DNA from: Hippasteria phrygiana
Lineage: Eukaryota > Echinodermata > Asteroidea > Valvatida > Goniasteridae
Assembly (NCBI GenBank): GCA_037893225.1
Contig: JAZGUH010000085.1
Location: 62,001 to 126,000 of the forward strand
Length of the DNA: 64,000 nucleotides
Reading direction: 5' to 3'
The position numbers were made by a program, and so were the translations under genes. Within the stretch, counting starts at the first letter, position 1; each line of letters opens with the position of its first letter. Under the pieces are notes generated by a model. It was not told the origin of the DNA, did not search any database, and saw only the letters and a list, made by a program, of their open reading frames with translations. Shown here in pieces: positions 30,991 through 43,200 of this stretch.

Positions 30991-32410
30991 TTCCTGAATT
31001 ATTACCATATTAGTACTAATAATTCCAGAGAATCATATCTTTGGGAGAAATTCCCAAAACAAAAACCTCTGACCCATGAACTCTTAACTTCGGGAACCTT
31101 AATTTGGGTGCAATTCCAACCATTTTCCCTTTTGAAACTACACCCGAGGCATTAGGGAGACATCAAAATGTCTTGCTAAGTCGTCATATATCCCAAAGTA
31201 CGTTATTTAAACAGTAAATACTGCTCGTTTGTCATAGCTTGTTGCCATCTTGTGAGTTGCTAGTGAGATTCTGTGTACTTTGCTATGGTAGCTGCAAGAC
31301 TGGGTCTTAGACTTTTTTCCTTACAAAAAATCATCCAAACCACGAATCAGAAAAAGAGCAATCTATTAAATTTTACTCTTTTTGAACAGAAATAAGAAAA
31401 AACCAGAAATAGTTTGAGAATCGAACTTGGTGCCCGTGATCTAAAAATCAGACGCTTTTACCAGAGTCACCCGAGCAGCTCGACCAAATCAGCTCATTTT
31501 GTTTTATTCAATGCTTACGCACCACACTGGAGGAAGGAGCAAATATTAGCCAATCACAAGATGACAACAAGGCTAGGACTGTGGAGCAGTCGATGAATGG
31601 TGTATTTAGTAATTCCCTGATGATGCATACCGTAATTGCCATAACTTGGTCAAATCTGATAAGACATACTGTAATTTATATGCAGCAAAGACCTTTTCGC
31701 TTCCTTTTAGGAATGTGGTGTTGGTATTCTGTGACCAACTTGAAAAATGTCAGTATGAAAAATAAGATTTTGGAAAATATGAAAGAATGGGGAAAACAAA
31801 GCCTCTATACACCTAACCTTTTTAAAATATCCATTATGCTATAAACCCATACTGCTACATGTAACACAACTTTTAAAAATATAGGAAGTGCATTAGGTGG
31901 GATGGGTGAATGTAAATTTGTTAACAATATTTTATTAAATGTATTTCTGTTTATTTACAAAATGTTCACAGGAAAGTGAACCTGATTACTATGAAAGCCA
32001 ACTATTCGTTGAAACAAAGAAAAGGTAGGTAACCATGGTAAAATCAGTTTGTAGGTGTTGGAGGAAAACCCCAACGATTCTCTCTGGGGCAGAACCTGAG
32101 CAATTTAATATTACGGGAAAACATCTTTATTTAACAGGCAGAATTATTAGCATTACCGCTATTGTTTTTAGGTACTAGTATACCCCACAAGGTGGCTCTG
32201 ATTATTCTTGTTTTGTGACTACATGCATGCAGTTTTTGTCAGAATAATTTATATTACCGACAAAAAGTTGATGAGTTCTCTGGCTAATTTTTGACCTCAT
32301 ATCTTTTCTACAGTTCAAAAAATTGAGATTTCCATTCAAAAACTTGATACACTATGCTGAATGTGCTACAGCCCAAAACAATCAGCGGTACTGCTAATGA
32401 TACAACCTAT

Positions 32411-32602
32411 TTAACCCCTTGCGTCCGGAAGACGTCTATAGAAAATTACCACCTGGCCGGATGATGTCTATTCACGCATTCTTTGCATTTTCAATCCATT
32501 GTTTGATTATTGTGTATGTTATGCTTGGCTGCACAAGCCTCTTGTGTCCGTTTCGCTTTGGCACCCCGCGCCCCATTATAACAACCGTACTCAAGGGGTT
32601 AA
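32411..32602. mobile_element. piggyBac-like MITE with TTAA duplication, copy 1
   Basis: TTAA-CCCCTTGCGTCCGGA at the left and the inverse of TTAACCCCTTGAGTACGG at the right. Interior CAATCCATTGTTTGATTATT is shared with the inverted copy at 39131-39351. TTAA target sites and CCC-type termini are piggyBac hallmarks. Confidence 0.75.
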
Positions 32603-33418
32603 CCCTAACCCCCATGAGGTATGCTCTGAGCACCCTGCCAAATGCAACAGAATACAACACAGCTCAAATAGGAACCCTGCCAAATGCAATATTGCACTGT
32701 GCAGTGAACTCATCTGTACCAGCCTTGTTGCTGAAGGCTTATGTATAATACTAAATACAAAAGAATGCATCAGACCAGGAGACATGCCTTGACTGCTAAA
32801 TGCAACAACTTTTTACGGGTCATGCTAATTAGCGTCAACAACTTATAAAAGCACTGTTAAGCTTAAACATGTTATTCACAATATTTAGTGGGCTCCTATG
32901 AGTATTTAAAAGTATCATTAGTATTTAAAAGTATCTTAAAATGTGTGATTTTTTAAGCGAAAAAGTACGACATCAACGGTCCTTTTTCCCGGCAGCCATC
33001 TTGTTTTTCTGGAACATGCGCAAAAGAGAAAACTAAGATGGCGGCGCCCATTCGTCGTAATTTTGTCGTAATAAAATTTCATTTTTATGTGGGATTGTGA
33101 ACGAGAATTCGCCCAATTTCTTACATAATACGAGATGCGAGAGTTTGCTGAATACAAGTATAGCTTTTGTGAAGCTTAATGTGAATTTTGAGCTTGTTGA
33201 CGCTTTGTTGACGCTAAATAGCATGACCGACTTTTTACCATTGGTGCATTGTGTTGCATTTAGCAGTGTTAGGTAGGGTTAATAAGGATGTCCTCCCAAA
33301 AGACAAATGTTCGAAACTACGGGTTTTTTTTGGCCTAAAGAGGCATTCATGTTGCATGTCTTCACAAAGCTATTATAAATCAAATGAGGAAAGATCAATG
33401 CTTCATAGTGCTCCAGAG

Positions 33419-34212
33419 TTAATTGAAGTTGTGTTCCTTGATGTATTTGAGTTTCGGAGGCTCATTGTGTAAGTCGATGCACGATGTACGTCCATGAATC
33501 ACACCTTGTGGAAAGCATCGCCAGGGGTCATTGGTAGCGTGACGCCAGTCGCAGATGGCCTTCTGCATGGCCTCGAGCGTGGCCTTGTGCATCGGGATGT
33601 AGGCCAGGTTGACCTTCTCCATGGGGTCGTGTGCGAGGTCATACAGCTCCCACTCAGGTCGGTAGTAGTACTCATCCAAGGTCTTGAACCACTTGGTGGG
33701 CTTCCCTGCAGCTGACTTGTTCAGGATGTCTTCAAGCGTCGGGGATGCGGCAATATCCTGAGCGATGGGGTACGGGGCGCGGTTATTCATGTTGTGGATC
33801 AGGCGGTACTGGCGGTCACGCATGACCCGCATGGGGTAGGACATGGTGATCTCATGGAAGTCATGGCTGGAGAAGATGTGGTCCCAACCCTTGGGTTCGG
33901 CCAGCGTAATGGGAAGCATGGACTTACCCGTCAGGGTGACTTTCCTCCTAAGTAGGCTGTAGTCGGGGAACTTGACCCCAAACCAGTCCAGGACCGTGGG
34001 AACAATGTCGGTGGTGCTGGTCAGTGCCTCACTGTATTGGCCCCAGCGCTGCTTGGAGTAGGGGTTGGAGACCATCATGGGTTCTCCCATGCCTGGCTCG
34101 TACAGGTTGGTCTTGGCATTTGGGAAGGGGATGCCGTTATCAGCTGTGTAGATGATGAGGGTATCATTGAGGTAACCAAAGGCCTTCAGCTCCTTCAAAA
34201 GCATACCAACTC
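33419..34212 (-). CDS. SGSH: SGSH terminal exon
   Basis: 794 nt from the acceptor TGTACAG (phase 1) to the stop TAA at 33419-33421. Includes [14 protein letters not shown] (catalytic Asp-Asn), [27 protein letters not shown] and [13 protein letters not shown]. The C-terminus extends about 15 residues beyond the human protein's end. No obvious AATAAA was seen directly downstream. Confidence 0.96.
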
Positions 34213-37200
34213 CTGTACAGCCAAAGAGAGATACGGCATAAAAGTATGCAACACGCACAATAGAATGAGTCCGACATCAGGGGCTATTTTCATGGAGTTG
34301 CACAACAATTTTGTTTAACCTAGAAAAGCCTTGCTTAGTAAAAACAAACTTATGACTGGTTCTCGGCCAAATCTTTGCTTGGCAGGAAATAAAGCAATGC
34401 CTGCTGCTATGCCTGCTAAGCACTAGAAGCTCCTGAAAACTGAGACCGGGTTAGTAGAGTATCAGTATGGTACTATCATAGAGGTATATTTAAGGTATAT
34501 ACTAGAGCGCTGACTCGATGTACAAAGTGATGCCTGCTGGGCACATCCATGTTTGTGTACAAACCTATGAAAAACTCAAAATTTTGTATGGCTATTTGCA
34601 TATTTGCATATTTGCATTTGTATTCTATAAAGTTGCGTCATCGAAGCTGATACGCCGAAACCTGAAACGCACAATCAATAAATGAGCGTTTCATTTTGCT
34701 CTGCGCAAACAACGCAAACGCGTGCGCGTACTGCGCCGCAGATGATTTTTGCCGTGACGCTTTATAACCGTCATGACGCGCTATACGTTGTACTTCTGCG
34801 CTGCATTTAGAGTACACTTTTAAAATTCACTCCATCTAATTTCAGTATGTTCTACAAACACGCACATGAAATGGCTGCGCGCAGGAAGGATTTAAATACC
34901 TCCTCGCCTAAGATGGGGAGTTAGCGCTCTAGCAATTTAATATAGCTCTGTGGGTACAATGTACTTCCACCTCTGTGACCCGAGTTCAAACTCCGTCTGC
35001 GTTGATATGTGTACAGGGTTTTCAGCTCCCACCTGGGCCCAACTTCATGGCATCAATGATGCAAAATTCTGTGTCAACAACGCTAGCAATGATATTCTGC
35101 ACTAACACTGTAAGCACAGAATTCTGTAAGCAAAATTGAGAGGTGGAAGGCAAAGAAAGAACCACTGCACCAACCTGAACAGTCCAACTGGTTTAGAAGA
35201 AGAGCCAAACTACATGAATACCTGCATCCATCCTGCTGATGGAGATATACTGAGCGGCAATATCGCCTCTTGTTGCTGGGGTATCGGGTAGGTACCATGG
35301 CACAATCACCTCGGAAGGGTTGTAATTTGCCGGGGTCCAGTCTTTAATCACCCCCATCCCTGGCCGACCATTGCCAAAGCGCTCCGCGAACTGTCCGTAT
35401 TTGGGTATGTCCGTCGGGTCAGCCCGGTGTGGGTCCTTGAACCCAATGTAGAGAAGGAAAGGCCTAGAGAGGAGGGGCAGAGGAAAGAGCCAGAGAGAGA
35501 AAGTTATATACCTTGGTCCATGCGGCTGATGGACGTGTACTGCGCAGAGAGGTCGGTACGTGTCGCTGGAGTGTCCGGCAGGTATGGGGGCACGACCACG
35601 TCCTCGGGTTTGTAGAACAGCGGGTTCCAGTCGGGAATAACCCCCATGCCGGGCGCACCAGTGCCCCATTTATCACAGAACAAACCCAGCTTTGTTCCCG
35701 AGCAACGGTGGGGATCATTAAATCCCACATAAAGCATAAAGGGCCTGGTGGAGGAATGGAGACAGGTTTAAACCGTCAGAGCTCATTTTTGTGGTACTAC
35801 ACAACATTAGCAAACAAGCTGGTGCTTATTAAGTTCTTCCAAATTTTAAATTTTTTATCATTATCCCTAACCGCCTTGGGTACATGCAAAATCATAATAA
35901 AATTGCTGGATTGAGCAGGGTTAGGGTTAAAGACATATCGAATATGACTTCACATGCAATGCTAGTCAGAGCTTAACATTCCTTAAAATGCTTGCAAAAA
36001 TGCACTTAGGTTTTTTTTCTCAACCAGCCTGTACATGTAGGCCTACCGTCTACAGAGAGATCCTTTGCCTTGTCCAATTAGGAATAGGGCTGTGCATCTG
36101 AACCCGGTACCCGACCGTTACTGTCAGGAACCGGTTCCAGATTCTGGAATCGAGTACCCGTAACGGAATTAACACATTACTTAATTTCTCAGGCAATGAA
36201 AAAGAAAGTTTTTCAATGTCTTTTGTGGGGATTTTCAAAATGAAACCAGGGTAGGCCTACACGGAAAAACAAAATAGATTAGCAATGACGCTTGCGAAAA
36301 TGCAATTTACACTGTAAAGCTCACTGTACACACTTGTATCTTGCTGCATTGATGCACTGATGTGGCTTTATTATATTTAACATGTGGACCTTTATGAACA
36401 ATATGAACAGCAATTTCAGAGATTCAATTTTTGGGATTGGCTTTCTTTAACCCTAACCTACCTGAATCCATTCAGGATACCTCCATATTGAAAACTGGGG
36501 ATTTTGATGGATTGAGGATTGTAAGCCTAACGGAACTGCAGGATTTTGATGGATTCAGGATACCACCATATTGAACCAACTTTTTGTGCATGACAAAATA
36601 GGTGGATTTTGGCGGATTCAAGGGGTTAGGGTTAACGGGGGTACCCGTTGCTTTTGTTCAATCAGGTATCCAATTCCCGTACTACCAATAGGGCTGTCCC
36701 GAATATACCGAATATTTGAATATTCGATGGTCAACCGAATATTCGAATACCTTTGTACCGGTTCGAATATTCGAAAAAATATATATGCATGTACAGATAC
36801 GACTGATGATATTTTAATAGAAAAGTTACGGCGCTTAGGAGTGTCAAATGCCACTTTTTGTTGAAGGTAACTTTTGTGTGGGGGGAGGTTTATTGTTCCC
36901 GTCTGTAAAACCCTTGACACTTATAAAATAATTACTGCACAAAGGCAGGCTTTAGTTTGGTTTCTTGTTATCAGAACGTTATGTGTACCCGTAATGATCT
37001 TGAGCCAACAGGCACAGGCAAAACGTGGATCGGGCGGTCTATAATATCGATCGCCGCAAGTAAAACACCACCGTGCTTTGCGTGCAACTTTTTACCGGTG
37101 CGGCATGCAGTTGCAGCTGACGCATGAAAAACTTGATCAGCGAGTATCAAATATTCGGTCAAACACAGTTTCTAATAATCAAATACTAAATTATTCGAAA

Positions 37201-40200
37201 ATGAACACCCCTAACTACCAATAAGTTAAAATCACACTTCTAATTCTGAATGCTCTGAAGACATAAAATAACAAAAATGAATAACCACAACATTTTGTCA
37301 GCCACTTGCTTCTCAATCTAATAAAGCCGGCAGAGTTTTTCCTGCTCTGGTTGTTGAATAAATATAAACAAATAAAAATAAAACTGATAAAACACATTCC
37401 AAATAGTTCGGACGTTAAAACATAAACATCCCAAAATGACATCAACAATGAATGTGAAAGCCCGACTCCATGAAATGCATGCTCATCCCTGGTGGTTTAT
37501 ATTGCATAGTCCTAGCCATAGCACAGTCTTCAGGGGTAGTCTGAAGTGAGTGCCTTACTTGGTAGGGTCATTGCTGAGGAACGTCCGTACAAACTCCTTC
37601 ATGCGAGTGATGTTGCGGGCGCATTGAAGCATGGGGTTGTTGTACTCGGTCTCTTCATAGTCAAACTTGTAAACCTCAGGTGGGCCGACGTGCTTCTTGC
37701 CTATAATTGCTGTGACGGTACACAATAAGGAGGGGAATTTACATTTAATTTGATAAACGTTTTGCAAAACTTTCCACTTGCAAAAAGGCTGCGGTGACAT
37801 GTTTGCATATGCACCTGTGTTTCAGCTAGCTGAGAATTCCAATTGGCAATGTCTCCAGCTTGCACATGGAAGGAACCACAACCAATGATGTATCTATTTG
37901 CTGGGAACGGCATTTAATTGGCTGAAATATCATCACTGTTCATCAGCAAAGAACACACCCATTAACTAGCCACACATCTTCAAAGTCCAGTGGCCTACCA
38001 CTGAACCCAAATATATACTTTGTAATAAACAAAGAGACACACTGTATCAATTTAAACAATGGGGCTGTCAATCATTCTCTGGAAAGGCTTTTTTGGAGTT
38101 GGGATTTTATTTGGGCTTTTTTTTTTTAAAGACCGTGGAAAACTTTATACGAAAAAATGAACTGAAAAACTGAAATGAACATAAAAATTTCACCCGTTTT
38201 GTGTATGCACATGGATAAACGCTTCGGGGGATATTGCCAAGTCCAAATAATTTATTAAATGTATCTTTTTTCGTAGTAGAGGTTAAAGGGACACATTGCC
38301 TTCAAATGTCATGAAATTTTGCTGTTTGGAATTGTGTCTTATCTTTTATAAGAGTTGTTCATGCAAAAAACACGTATAATGTGTTGTAATTAGTGAGAAG
38401 TGATTACAAAACAAAAAATTGGCCTCTGACCCCTGACCCGCGAAACATTGACTTATTTCCAGTAGTAAATACCACCGTCTAAATAATGCGCAAAATACAC
38501 TGTAAGAGTCTTTAGGCTGGCGCCGCAGCCAGTGGCCTTGTAAACCTATCAGATGATCGCCAGGTACCATTCTCGACCTCGCGACACATATCGCCAGTGC
38601 TACTCGCCGTGCCACATTACATCCAAATGGATCAACAGAACGTACTTCAACCAGCTGCGACTGGTAATACGACTGCTGAACACGGTCCGCCATTTTGTGG
38701 AGTCAAAAATGTTGTTCTACAAAATGGCGGACCGTTATTTGTCACGAAATTAAACAAAAACCACGCAATTTGAAGGGATAGTTATGTGAATCTTTATATT
38801 CTACTTTTAAAAAAGCTCCCCAACCATATCCATTTCAGTTTTATAGCCAAAATCACAAAATCCAAAGCAATGTGTCCCTTTAAAACTAGATTGAAAAAAA
38901 GGCCCGGTATTAAAAGCCCGGATTTTATGCTAGACCAAATTTGACACATTATTTTATTCAGACTAACACTAGGACGTAGGAGAGGTGCCGTCCGCACCGA
39001 GCATTAATCTTGGCCCAACGGCATATTGAAAACATCAAACACAGACAATTGTATACACTGTGTATCCACACAATAGATAGTTATCAATTAACCCTCTTGG
39101 AATGTGATCAAGTACTGAAGGCTTTGTAAATTAACCCCTTGAGAACTTCTTTTTAAGGGAGACGTCGGCGTGTCACGGCGGTTCTGGCAGCCAAGCGAAC
39201 CGCTACAATGTGTTTGTGCAGTCAAGGCGTAACATAAACAATAATCCAACAATGGATTGAAACTGCACAAACGGCGGCAAATGGCGTCATCCGGCCTGGT
39301 GGCACTTTTTTTTTTGACGCCACATGGCGTCATCCGTACGCAAGGGGTTAAATAAATTTACAAAAATCATGCAAGACCTATTCCAAGTGCTCTCCGCAAC
39401 AAATTCCTCGGAACAAAAAATATAAACAAGAAGTGGCATGGGCTTGTGATTTCCATATTGACAAACTCTTTTTAAAAAAAATTTAAAAAGAAGAAAGAGG
39501 CCCTGTTTTTGCCAGATTGCGGCCCATATTTGTTTCAAGATGGCTTTCACTGACACACATTTACTCTCTTCCCTTTGCATTTTAATGAGTTTTTTGAAAA
39601 AAGCAAAAAAACTAAAACAAAACAAAAAACCAATGGAGGTGGCCTCAAAAAAGAAAGCGATCAGGGACACTGAACATGTTCTTTTTTGTGGCCGCATGGT
39701 CTAGTGTAAATACGATTTGAAGCTTTGCATGGTGGGTGCGATACGAGAAAGACTGGGATTGCGGGTAACACCATGTGAAATAAATCTCTTCCAGGAAGAA
39801 GTGTGGTTCTGAAAAGAACCGGGATGAGTGTGTAACTCGACGTTTCAAACAGTGTACTCTGTCCGTCCTCAGGAGTGGGAGTGACGTGATGCGGAGTTGC
39901 CGCAGCTTTTATGCTTTCTGGGTGCCTAGTCAGGTGTGACGGATGGATGCTGTTGTGTGCATTGGGGTGTGGCAGTAGCTTGTTGGGTGGCGTGGGTGTA
40001 GGATGTGTGGTGCTTGAGGAGTTGGGACCAGATGTTGTTGATGTGGAATTCGATGTCTTGAGAAACTGTGTTGTGTTTGCAGATTTCGATGGCCTCTCTG
40101 ATGCGTTTTGGGTGCCAAAATGTGACTGGGGCGATGATCTTGGCCTGGTTCCAGTTGATGCGGTGTTCGTGTGAGTGTTTGATGATAGCTGACTTGTCTA

Positions 40201-43200
40201 TTTCTCCTTTCCTGCCGTGTGCTTGGTGTTCCAAGTCTTGCGTCGAGGTCTCTGCTGGTTTCTCCGATGTATACCTTAACCGCATTCAAAGGTCTAGTGT
40301 ACTCGGAGATCGAAATATCCACTGGACCGCTGGACCGAGTCCAGTGAATTTTTTCATACACTGCGTGAAATGCTATCACTAAAGTTCATTTTTTTCTAAA
40401 TCTGGTGAACTGAAAAGCCCCATAATTTCTGGAATGGCTATTTTTAATTTTAAGGCAGGGAGTTTAAAAGAAAACAGCATTTCTAACCCATCCCCCCCGA
40501 CAGCACAGTTGTTCAAAACACAGTGTTCTTATTTTTTACCATTGGTCTTGTGAAATACCTTCTGGTCGAGTAAAATTTATGTGCTACTAGCCCAGCTGTA
40601 TAGTTGATTTTTACCTGAAATTTGACCCCTGGTACTGGACTCAAGATCACATCAACACTACTGATTGGGGGGTTCAAATCCAGCAGGGTCATGTTGCTTG
40701 TGTCCTTGAGCAAGACACTTTGTCACAAGTTGCTTCACTCCACCCAGTATTAAATGGGTAAAGGGCAGTGATAGTTATGCGTTTGATAATAACCCGGGGC
40801 TGTTGTATACTCCCAGGGAGTTGAGGTTTCAGGAATCATTGTTGGTCCTGATGAGCAGGATAATAATAATGGTAAACATTTTTACTTAACCCTAACCCAC
40901 TAGGCCCTTTGGCTAGGAACCTTCCTCAATCCTTCAAAATCCTCCAATTGCTCACCCACAAAAGTTGCATTCACCCTCAATCCTCCAAATTCCTCTAAAA
41001 TTTAGGACTTGTGTTCTGATGCATGTTCCCCATTTCCTCAATCCTTCAAAATCAACCAGTGTACAAAACCTATGAAGTTTTTCCCAAAAAGTTAAAGTAT
41101 AAACAATAGGAAAATGTACATGTATATGGTTGGTGATGCTGTACTAAATCACCATTTCTCCTCAATCCTCCAAAATCAACCGGTACTAAATCACCATTTC
41201 TCCTCAATCCTCCAAAATCAACCGGTACTAAATCACCATTTCTCCTCAATCCTCCAAAATCCTCCAAAACCGCATAGAGGATTTTGGAGGACTGAGGGGG
41301 TTAGGGTTAATAACTACGACTACGAGTGAGAAAATGCGGGTTATTATTACTATTTTTTATTTTCAAAGTGAACAAAGAAACTGGCAGTAGCGGGATTTAA
41401 ACCTGCGACCTCCGGGTTACCGTACCAGCGCTCTACCAACTGAGCTATCTTGCCCTATGTTGGCGGTCTCCCAAATTGTCAGTATCTTTGTTCGGGTGGG
41501 GGCTAGTCAGAAGTCATAAACCCAGAATGCCGTATAGCCAGGGATCACACCCAATTTTACGATACAACCAGGGAAGCGACATTGTGGGGATCACTCAATG
41601 AGGATACGACTTTTTAACTTATAATTCGTCAAACAATCCACAAGGGAAACTGACAATTTGGGAGACCGCCAACATATGGCAAGATAGCTCAGTTGGTAGA
41701 GCGGCCGGTACGGTAACCCGGAGGTCGCAGGTTCGAATCCCGCTCCTGCCAGTTTCTTTGTTCACTTTGAAAATGTATTCAAAAATGTACCTAGTCAGTT
41801 TCCTTTGTGGACTGTTTGACAAACTATTTTGTATTTTGTCTTACCCGTTTTGATTCCAGCTGGCTTCAGAATCACTGGAAGTGTCTTGACCGCCTCAAAT
41901 GACTGAAAATTGTGGGGTAGGTGGTGGAGGCCGTACATGCCATTCTGGTGCTGGGGCAGGCCGGTCAAGATGGCTGACCGACTGGGCGAGCAACTGCTGA
42001 CCGAGGTGTAGGCATGACGGATGGTGACACTGCTCCGTGCCAACGTGTCAATGTTGGGCGTCTTGCAGACACTATTGTTGTACACCTGAGTTTCAAAGCC
42101 TGCATCATCAGCTGGGTGATAAGAAAAATAATGCTTTGACTGACTAGTTCATGAGGTTTTTCACACAAGACGGGGATTATGCCCTATTGTAACGATACAA
42201 CCTGGGAAGCGACATTGAGAAGATCACTCGGTGAGGATAGGACTATCGTCAAACTGTTCAATGATAACAACCATCTAAACATGTGGCACAACCTGTTATT
42301 TCAAGATTTTTGTCAGCAAAATCCATAAAATCCAATAAATGTATGTGAACACTATGAGTGACCATACAGTCACTGTGGCAAAGAACAGAAAACACAAACT
42401 TTCTTCCCCTAGTACATGTATATTGCATGAAAATTTCACCAAAAAAGTCCACAATAGACCGGCTATTGTTATGTAGATTAGTGTCATTGTCTGGCAGGAT
42501 GACTTTAAGTAATATATGTTGCTGTTTTCCTTGTAAAATTTTGACTAATTTCTGTTGTGTATATTCTCTATGTAGAAGGCAATGGAGAGAGCGTTGTACA
42601 GTCAATCGCATCCAACGGAAGGCTACATTTTGCCTACAAATCATCAGTTCGCAGTGTCTTACCTGGTTGGAGACAAGGAATATCCGAGATCAGGGTCTCT
42701 ACATCCGAAGCACGAGATGATTAGCCAGGAATTATTTAGCAAAATGAAAGAATATTCTGAAAAGATTTGCGACACCAACAATCACGGTCGACCAAGACGT
42801 GCGCTATTTTGGCCGGTTGCCACAGACTCATTATTCATAATGTATTACCACCTGACTCAAGGGCAGTTTCATTCTGTGCTGGAGGGGTGTCCACTTTTAG
42901 TCTACATACGTGTGATGTCCTAATGGTATATGGTGGTCGAGTCCGATTTATTGTTATTTTACTTCCAAAGTTAAATTTTCCGTCGTCACCACACGGGTGG
43001 TACAATGTAGGAGTGTCGAGCGTCGGCCGTCGTTCTGCATGTTCTTATGAGAAATTTTCATTTGCAAAAACTGCTGATCATTTTCAAGTTTGTCTCCCTT
43101 TTTGTGAAAAATGTATCGCATTTTGCGATGCGAATCCAGCTATTTCAATCACTGCATAATAATGATTCTTCTTATTCTTGGTGTTTCTTATGTCTCTAAC

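Larger units (their letters stand above)
25833..33418. other. Intergenic region between the TSP1/LamG gene and SGSH
   Basis: No convincing exon was found. It contains repeats: a copy of a roughly 450-bp repeat (26390-26810), an inverted-repeat element (about 28178-28676), a foldback element (29822-30200), a copy of the 360-680 repeat (30740-30990) and a TTAA-flanked MITE (32411-32602). The start-codon-like site at 28739 (ATGGCGGCTG) opens a 73-codon frame with no recognisable domain. Confidence 0.5.

Noticed and set aside
33494..34318. Plus-strand frames over the last SGSH exon
   Set aside because: Antisense shadows of the conserved SGSH coding exon.
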